In this document: positions 58,504 to 64,000 of the stretch, piece after piece | Position numbering within the stretch: position 1 is the stretch's first letter | How the letters are laid out: the number at the start of each line of letters is the position of its first letter | DNA from: Thermomonas sp. | GTDB lineage: Bacteria; Pseudomonadota; Gammaproteobacteria; Xanthomonadales; Xanthomonadaceae | Reading direction: 5' to 3' | Length of the DNA stretch: 64,000 nucleotides | Assembly (NCBI RefSeq): GCF_023953935.1 | Contig: NZ_JAMLIW010000005.1 | Location: 1 to 64,000 of the forward strand | Translations under genes and position numbers: made by a program | The notes under the pieces: generated by a model | Databases searched by the model: none | The model's input: the letters and a program-made list of their open reading frames with translations, nothing else | Told to the model about the DNA's origin: nothing

Positions 58504-60228
58504 TCAGCGCCGCATCGCGCTGAAGAACTCGTCGTTGGACTTGGTATTCTTCATCTTGTCGAGCAGGAATTCCATCGCCGCGATCTCGTCCATCGGGTGC
58601 AGCAGCTTGCGCAGGATCCAGATCTTCTGCAGCAGCTCGGGCTCGATCAGCAGATCCTCGCGGCGGGTGCCGGACTGGTTGACGCCGATCGCCGGATAGA
58701 CGCGCTTCTCGGTGATGCGACGATCAAGGTGGATTTCGCTGTTGCCGGTGCCCTTGAACTCTTCGTAGATCACCTTGTCCATCGCGCTGCCGGTATCGAC
58801 CAGCGCAGTTGCAATGATGGTCAGCGAGCCGCCTTCTTCCACGTTGCGGGCGGCACCGAAGAAGCGCTTGGGCCGGTGCAGGGCATTGCTGTCGACGCCG
58901 CCGGTGAGCACCTTGCCGCTGGAAGGCATCACGTTGTTGTAGGCGCGGGCGAGACGGGTGATGGAGTCGAGCAGGATCACCACGTCCTTCTTGTGCTCGA
59001 CCAGGCGCTTGGCGCGTTCGATCACCATTTCCGCGACCTGCACGTGGCGCGCGGCCGGTTCGTCGAAGGTGGAGGAAATGACCTCGCCGCGCACGGTGCG
59101 CTGCATTTCGGTCACTTCTTCCGGGCGCTCGTCGATCAGCAGCACAATCAGGTGCACGTCGGGGTGGTTGTAGGTGATGGCGCTGGCGATCTGCTGCATC
59201 ATCATCGTCTTGCCGGCCTTCGGCGGGCTGACGATCAGGGCGCGCTGGCCCTTGCCCTGCGGGGCCATCAAATCGAGGATGCGGCCGGTGATGTCTTCGG
59301 TCGAACCATCGCCGCGTTCCAGCTTGAAGCGCTTGCGCGGGAACAGCGGGGTGAGGTTCTCGAACAGGTTCTTGTTCTTCGAGGCCTCGGTCGGCTCGCC
59401 GTTGATGGTGTCCACCACGTTCAGCGCGAAGTAGCGTTCGCCGTCCTTGGGCCAGCGAATGCGGCCGGAGATGTGGTCGCCGGTGCGCAGGTTGAAGCGA
59501 CGGATCTGTGACGGGCTGATGTAGGTATCGTCCGGGCCGGCCAGATAGCTGGCCTCGGCCGCGCGCAGGAAGCCGAAACCATCGGGCAGGATTTCCAGCA
59601 CGCCGTCGGCCTGCACGCCCTCGCCGTGGCGGGCGAGGATCTTGAGGATCGCGAAGATGATGTCCTGCTTGCGCGCGCGCGCCACGCCTTCGCTGATCTG
59701 CAATTGTTCGGCGATGTCCAGCAGCCGCGGTGCGGGCATCCGCTTGAGGTCGGACAGGGAATAGGTGGGGAAGCCTTCCGGCACCTGCGGGTGCGGACGC
59801 GGCACGAACGGCTCGTTGCTGCTGCCATCCTCCGGGAGCCCCTGCTGCTCGCGGCGTTCGCGCTGGCGTTCGCGGCGGTTCTTGAAACGCTCTCGGCGAC
59901 TGGCGCGATGGTTGCCGTCGCGCGACTGGAAGCCGTTGCCGGCGTCCTGGCCGGCAGCCTCGCCAGCGGCGGCGGTTTCACCGGCAGCGCCGTCCGCTTC
60001 CGCCGCCACGGGGCTGGCAGGCGCGGTGGCGGCGGGCGCCGTCGTGGCGGCTTCGGCGGGCGCGCTCGGGCGGGCCGGCGGCGTTGGCGCGGCTTCGCGG
60101 TCTGGCGTGGCGCCGGCGGCAGGGGATGCTTCGGGGGGGATTTCGGCGCTGCGCGCCTTGGCGACGCGGGTCTTGCGCACGCGCTTCTCGGCGACTTCGC
60201 CGCTGGCGTCGTTGGTGGGTTCGGACAA
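58504..60228 (-). CDS. rho: Transcription termination factor Rho
   Basis: Rho helicase of 574 residues (E. coli 419). The first about 155 residues are an extra Ala/Pro-rich and Arg-rich extension ([17 protein letters not shown]). The normal Rho begins near [20 protein letters not shown], followed by the RNA-binding [19 protein letters not shown] and the Walker A SPPKAGKT at about 334-341. Start is a TTG at 60228 with GAGG seven bases upstream, giving [10 protein letters not shown]. Adjacent trxA-rhlB is a usual arrangement. Confidence 0.94.
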   Translation of the reverse strand: MSEPTNDASGEVAEKRVRKTRVAKARSAEIPPEASPAAGATPDREAAPTPPARPSAPAEAATTAPAATAPASPVAAEADGAAGETAAAGEAAGQDAGNGFQSRDGNHRASRRERFKNRRERQRERREQQGLPEDGSSNEPFVPRPHPQVPEGFPTYSLSDLKRMPAPRLLDIAEQLQISEGVARARKQDIIFAILKILARHGEGVQADGVLEILPDGFGFLRAAEASYLAGPDDTYISPSQIRRFNLRTGDHISGRIRWPKDGERYFALNVVDTINGEPTEASKNKNLFENLTPLFPRKRFKLERGDGSTEDITGRILDLMAPQGKGQRALIVSPPKAGKTMMMQQIASAITYNHPDVHLIVLLIDERPEEVTEMQRTVRGEVISSTFDEPAARHVQVAEMVIERAKRLVEHKKDVVILLDSITRLARAYNNVMPSSGKVLTGGVDSNALHRPKRFFGAARNVEEGGSLTIIATALVDTGSAMDKVIYEEFKGTGNSEIHLDRRITEKRVYPAIGVNQSGTRREDLLIEPELLQKIWILRKLLHPMDEIAAMEFLLDKMKNTKSNDEFFSAMRR

Positions 60229-60477
60229 GGGAAAACCTCGCTTGCGTTGCGAGAAGCCGCAGCGTGGGTGCGGCGTCACTGACAGTGATTCTTGAAGTGA
60301 TGCTTCGGAAAAGCGACCGCGAACGCGGCGCATCCGGCGGGCCTGATCCGCGCCGGATGGGGAAACCTAGCATTCCAGTGGCGTCTTGTGCAAGCGCCAG
60401 CGCCACGGCGTTGGGCGCGCAGACAGCTTGTGCGGCGGCGTCCGGAGCGGAGGCAGCCCGGACGCGTCCGCCAGGAG

Positions 60478-60807
60478 TCAGGCCAGCGCCTTGTCCAGCA
60501 TCTGGGTGAGCTTGGATTCGGGCACCAGGCCGATGCTGGTGTCCTGCACGGCGCCGCCCTTGAACAGCAGCAGCATCGGGATGCTGCGCACGTGGTACTT
60601 GAGTGCGGTCTGCTGGTTCTGGTCGACGTCGACCTTGACTACCTTGGCCTTGCCGGCGTAGTTGTCGGCGATTTTTTCCAGCGCCGGGGCGATCATCCGG
60701 CAGGGGCCGCACCACGGCGCCCAGAAATCCACCAGCACCGGAACGTCCGCATCGAGGACATGGGTCTGGAAATCGGCATCGGTGGCGTGCTGGATATTTT
60801 CGCTCAT
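60478..60807 (-). CDS. trxA: Thioredoxin
   Basis: Thioredoxin 1 of 109 residues, the general cytoplasmic disulphide reductant. The active site WCGPC is at residues 32-36, the cis-proline in RSIPMLLLF near residue 76. The ATG at 60807 follows GGAG. Lies upstream of rho on the same strand and divergent from rhlB. Confidence 0.96.
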   Translation of the reverse strand: MSENIQHATDADFQTHVLDADVPVLVDFWAPWCGPCRMIAPALEKIADNYAGKAKVVKVDVDQNQQTALKYHVRSIPMLLLFKGGAVQDTSIGLVPESKLTQMLDKALA

Positions 60808-61017
60808 GGTGACTCCGTGAAAGAGGGCATTGCGCGCCCAAAGGGTACGCAATGCTAGAATCGAAGGGTTGACCGCATTGATTTGCGGCGTCGTGCCGGG
60901 AATCGCAAGCCCCGGAACCTTCCCGGCAGTCTGCGCGGCTGCCCCCCATTCATACAAGAGGCGCAGCGCCCCGCGATCCGAGTTCCTCGGCGCCCGCGCC
61001 CGCCAAAGGCAGCCCAC

Positions 61018-62739
61018 GTGTCCGACAAGCCACTGACAGACATCACTTTTTCCTCATTCGAACTCAATCCAACCCTGGTCTCCGGACTGGAAGGTGCAGG
61101 CTTCACCCGCTGCACACCGATCCAGGCGATGGCGCTGCCGGTGGCGCTGGCCGGCGGCGACGTGGCCGGGCAGGCCCAGACCGGCACCGGCAAGACCCTG
61201 GCCTTTCTGGTGACGGTGATCAACCGTCTGCTCACCCGTCCGGCGCTGGCCGACCGCAAGCCCGAGGATCCGCGCGCGCTGATCCTGGCGCCGACCCGCG
61301 AACTGGCGATCCAGATCCACAAGGATGCGATGAAGTTCGCCTCCGACCTCGGCCTGAAGTTCGCGCTGGTTTACGGCGGCGTGGATTACGACAAGCAGCG
61401 CGAGCAGCTGCAGGCCGGCGCCGACGTGATAATCGCCACGCCCGGCCGGCTGATCGACTACGTCAAGCAGCACAAGGTGGTGAGCCTGCACGCCTGCGAA
61501 ATCTGCGTGCTGGACGAGGCCGATCGCATGTTCGACCTCGGTTTCATCAAGGACATCCGCTTCCTGCTGCGGCGGATGCCCGAACGCGGCACCCGCCAGA
61601 CCCTGCTGTTTTCGGCCACCCTCAGCCACCGCGTGCTGGAGCTGGCCTACGAGCACATGAACGAGCCGGAAAAGCTCGTCGTCGAAACCGAACACGTGAC
61701 GGCCGATCGGGTCCGGCAAAAGCTCTATTACCCGGCCGATGAGGAAAAGCTGCCGCTGCTGCTGGGCCTGCTGTCGCGCAGCGCGGGCGCACGGACGATG
61801 GTGTTCGTCAACACCAAGGTGTTCGTGGAACGGGTGGCGCGGGCACTGGATCGCGCCGGCTACCGGGTCGGCGTGCTCTCGGGCGACGTGCCGCAGAAGA
61901 AGCGCGAATCGCTGCTCAAGCGCTTCCAGGCCGGCCAGCTCGAAATCCTGGTCGCCACCGACGTGGCCGCACGCGGCCTGCACATCGACGGCGTGGAATA
62001 CGTCTACAACTACGACCTGCCGTTCGACGCCGAGGACTACGTGCACCGGATCGGCCGCACCGCGCGGCTGGGCGCCGAGGGTGACGCGATCAGCTTTGCC
62101 TGCGAGCGCTACGCGATGAGCCTGCCCGATATCGAGGCCTACATCGACCAGAAAATTCCTTCCGAGCCCGTCACCCAGGAACTGCTGACCGCGCTGCCGC
62201 GCCCGCCGCGCGTCCGTTCGGCCGCGGATGACGCCGAGGGCGAGAGCATCGGCGAGATCTTCCGGGAAGTGCACGAGGCGCGCGCCGCCGAGCAGGAAAA
62301 GCGGGGCGGTGCCCGCGGTCGCGGCGGTCGCGCCGGTGGCCGCACGGACGGCCCGCGTGAGCGCGGCCCGCGCCCGCCGCGCAAGCCGCAGGTGAAGGCC
62401 GACGCACCCGCACCCGCGCCCGCGCCCGCTTCCGGCAACGGCGCCGCACGACCGCAGGCGGACGCCCACGCCAAGCCGCAAGCTGCAGGCCTTGGTGAGG
62501 CCGAACACAAGCGCAAGCGCCGTCGGCGCCGGCGCGGCCAGCCGGTGGACAACGGCACAGCGAGCGAGCCGACGTCGGCAGGTTCGCCCAAGGCGCCGAC
62601 CGCGCCCAAGCCCGGCCCGGTGATCCCGCAGTACGTCGCCCCACGTTCCGTGCCCGGCGCCGAGAAACCCTCCTTGCTCGCGCGCATCGGCCGCGGGCTG
62701 AAATCCCTGGTTCGGCGTCCACCCAACCGGCACCACTGA
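61018..62739 (+). CDS. rhlB: ATP-dependent RNA helicase RhlB
   Basis: DEAD-box helicase of 573 residues associated with RNA decay. Walker [16 protein letters not shown] box [13 protein letters not shown] in FSATLSHR and motif [12 protein letters not shown] are present. After about residue 400 comes a long Arg/Gly/Pro/Lys-rich extension ending RRPPNRHH, typical of Xanthomonadaceae RhlB. Start is a GTG at 61018 giving [13 protein letters not shown], the family N-terminus. Divergent from trxA. Confidence 0.94.
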   Translation: MSDKPLTDITFSSFELNPTLVSGLEGAGFTRCTPIQAMALPVALAGGDVAGQAQTGTGKTLAFLVTVINRLLTRPALADRKPEDPRALILAPTRELAIQIHKDAMKFASDLGLKFALVYGGVDYDKQREQLQAGADVIIATPGRLIDYVKQHKVVSLHACEICVLDEADRMFDLGFIKDIRFLLRRMPERGTRQTLLFSATLSHRVLELAYEHMNEPEKLVVETEHVTADRVRQKLYYPADEEKLPLLLGLLSRSAGARTMVFVNTKVFVERVARALDRAGYRVGVLSGDVPQKKRESLLKRFQAGQLEILVATDVAARGLHIDGVEYVYNYDLPFDAEDYVHRIGRTARLGAEGDAISFACERYAMSLPDIEAYIDQKIPSEPVTQELLTALPRPPRVRSAADDAEGESIGEIFREVHEARAAEQEKRGGARGRGGRAGGRTDGPRERGPRPPRKPQVKADAPAPAPAPASGNGAARPQADAHAKPQAAGLGEAEHKRKRRRRRRGQPVDNGTASEPTSAGSPKAPTAPKPGPVIPQYVAPRSVPGAEKPSLLARIGRGLKSLVRRPPNRHH

Positions 62740-62926
62740 CCATTCCGCGCGATCGGCGGCGTCCTTGCGCCGCCAAACTTGCTGCCACGGCGGACCGGCC
62801 ACCGTGAACAATCCTTCATGTTCGCGCCACCCTGGGGTGAGGGCTGCGGGCGCAACCTGTTCTGGCGATGGGGATGTCCCCACCGATGTCCACGACACCC
62901 ATTCCATAACAGCCAGAGGATTCGCC

Positions 62927-63145
62927 ATGAACACCACCAGCAAGATCCTGTTCGCCGTCGCCCTGTCCGCCGTCGCCGGCGTTGCCATGGCCGCCACCCC
63001 GGCCACCACGCCGGCCGCGCCGGCCGCCGCCCAGGCCAAGTCGGCCGCGCCGGCGCCCAAGCACCACCGCACAACGGCACACCACGCCAAGAGCGCCAAG
63101 CCCGCAGCGGCGGCGCCGACGGCGGCGGCGCCTGCCGGCAAGTAA
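62927..63145 (+). CDS. Small Ala/His-rich secreted peptide, Asr-like
   Basis: 72-residue exported protein: signal peptide to about AMA-AT, then an Ala/Pro-rich mature part with a basic KHHRTTAHHAKSAK core. Composition and layout resemble E. coli acid-shock protein Asr, though no alignment was possible. The ATG follows AGAGGA nine bases upstream. It ends 63 bases before a strong terminator and is followed by an OmpR-type response regulator gene. Confidence 0.6.
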   Translation: MNTTSKILFAVALSAVAGVAMAATPATTPAAPAAAQAKSAAPAPKHHRTTAHHAKSAKPAAAAPTAAAPAGK

Positions 63146-63208
63146 GCCACTGGCGCGCGCGGAATCGACACCTCCCCGGTCTTCCGCGCCGCGCCGTTGC
63201 GGCCTGGA

Positions 63209-63246
63209 GCATGCCCCGCAGGGCTCACCTGCGGGGTATGCTTTTT
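63209..63246 (+). terminator. Strong intrinsic terminator
   Basis: A 14-bp stem GCATGCCCCGCAGG / CCTGCGGGGTATGC (one G-U pair) with a five-base loop and a TTTTT run, between the Asr-like gene and the response regulator gene. Confidence 0.9.
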
Positions 63247-63353
63247 CATGCGGGCGTTCGCCGATCCCGACCCCGTCTTGCGCAGTGGTTCGCACGACGC
63301 AGCGGGGATGAAGGAATGCCAAAGACACGATCACGCCATGCCGCGGAGGATTC

Positions 63354-64000
63354 ATGCGCATCCTGCTGATCGAAGACGACGCCCAGACCGCCGCGTTCAT
63401 CGCCAAAGGGCTGCATGAGGACGGCCACGCCGTCGATCATGCCCCCGACGGCAAGCAGGGGCTGTTTCTGGCCAGCACCGAACGGTTCGACGTGATCGTG
63501 CTCGATCGCATGCTGCCGGGCCTCGATGGCCTGGCCGTGTTGCGCACCCTGCGCGGGGCGGGCAATCGGACGCCGGTGCTGCTGCTGACTGCACTTGGCG
63601 ATGTCGATCACCGCGTCGAAGGCCTGCGGGCCGGCGCCGATGATTACCTCGTCAAGCCGTTTGCATTTTCCGAACTGAGCGCGCGCATCGACGGCATCGT
63701 CCGGCGCACGCGCAGCGACGACGATGGCACCCCCATCCGCCTGCACTGCGGCAGTCTGGAACTGGACCTGTTGGCACGCGAGGCGCGGCGCGAAGGCCGC
63801 CGGATCGAACTGCAGCCGCGCGAATTCCAGCTGCTGGAATACCTGATGCGCCACGCCGGCCAGGTGGTGACGCGCACCATGCTGCTGGAAGCGGTGTGGG
63901 ACTACCACTTCGATCCGCAGACCAATGTGATCGACGTGCACATCAGCCGGCTGCGGCAGAAGATTGACCAAGGTTTCACCCGACCGCTGCTGCATACCGT
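63354..64000 (+). CDS. OmpR-family response regulator, 3' end beyond window
   Basis: DNA-binding response regulator; about 215 codons visible, nearly the full family length of about 220-235. Receiver domain: acidic pocket Glu7/Asp8-Asp9, phosphoacceptor Asp51 in VIVLDRMLPGLDG, and Lys in DDYLVKPFAF. The OmpR/PhoB winged-helix domain follows with LQPREFQLLEYLMRH and NVIDVHISRLRQKI. The ATG follows CGGAGG. A sensor kinase gene probably follows beyond the window. Confidence 0.93.
   Translation, partial: MRILLIEDDAQTAAFIAKGLHEDGHAVDHAPDGKQGLFLASTERFDVIVLDRMLPGLDGLAVLRTLRGAGNRTPVLLLTALGDVDHRVEGLRAGADDYLVKPFAFSELSARIDGIVRRTRSDDDGTPIRLHCGSLELDLLAREARREGRRIELQPREFQLLEYLMRHAGQVVTRTMLLEAVWDYHFDPQTNVIDVHISRLRQKIDQGFTRPLLHT

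Overview
The window is a compact, GC-rich chromosomal segment of a gammaproteobacterium of the Lysobacteraceae (Xanthomonadaceae), a Xanthomonas, Lysobacter or Thermomonas relative. The basis is the Clp-type CRP regulator without the classical cAMP-protein context, RhlB divergent from trxA, an alanine-rich N-terminal extension on Rho, the H-NS-like small protein, and the GC-rich short interspersed repeats usual in this family. Nearly all genes are housekeeping or envelope genes. I found no prophage, integron, insertion sequence or CRISPR array.

Layout. 0-9.5 kb: glycyl-tRNA synthetase (glyQ, glyS cut by the window edge), a class I amidotransferase, a membrane protein, the tatABC operon with an RDD protein, a SYLF protein and a DUF885 hydrolase. 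9.5-13.7 kb: a lipid-glycosylation pair (LAB_N plus GT2), parB-parA-rsmG and a GNAT enzyme. 13.7-19.9 kb: clp, speD, an OmpA lipoprotein, two DUF4124 proteins, proS and an H-NS family gene. 20-24.9 kb: a ThrE-type exporter divergent from a four-gene Mla-like lipid transporter operon (permease with STAS domain, ATPase, MCE protein, lipoprotein). 25-30.7 kb: ETF-ubiquinone oxidoreductase, two CoA-transferase subunits and etfB-etfA; together these feed electrons from acyl-CoA or amino-acid oxidation to the quinone pool. 30.7-34.6 kb: a CBS protein, a YdcH protein, a structured non-coding region, an OmpA lipoprotein and pilU. 34.7-38.5 kb: tyrosine catabolism genes (maiA, fahA), a 2OG-Fe dioxygenase, tRNA-Gln and rpsI-rplM.

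38.7-46.4 kb: a TonB-like secreted protein, an SDR, sppA, a MATE exporter, a frameshifted DUF4286 gene, an orphan YadA anchor and a DUF3106 protein. 46.4-49.5 kb: a 770-base non-coding stretch with paired DnaA boxes followed by priA. 49.5-58.4 kb: a large secreted protein of unknown function, tal, a TRIC-type channel, a NYN-LOTUS protein, rpoH, ung and small secreted proteins. 58.5-64 kb: rho, trxA, rhlB, a small Asr-like secreted peptide and an OmpR-type response regulator cut by the window end.

The most interesting signals are outside the well-known genes: a terminator-bounded structured RNA candidate at about 31.9-32.1 kb; a CIRCE-like operator overlapping the likely rpoH promoter; a run of four consecutive hairpins at 31.4-31.5 kb; a repeat family that sits between the two cistrons of two separate two-subunit enzymes and also in frame inside priA; a broken DUF4286 gene; and an orphan trimeric-autotransporter anchor. 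All functional statements rest on reading the sequence and on knowledge of the families. No database search was run.
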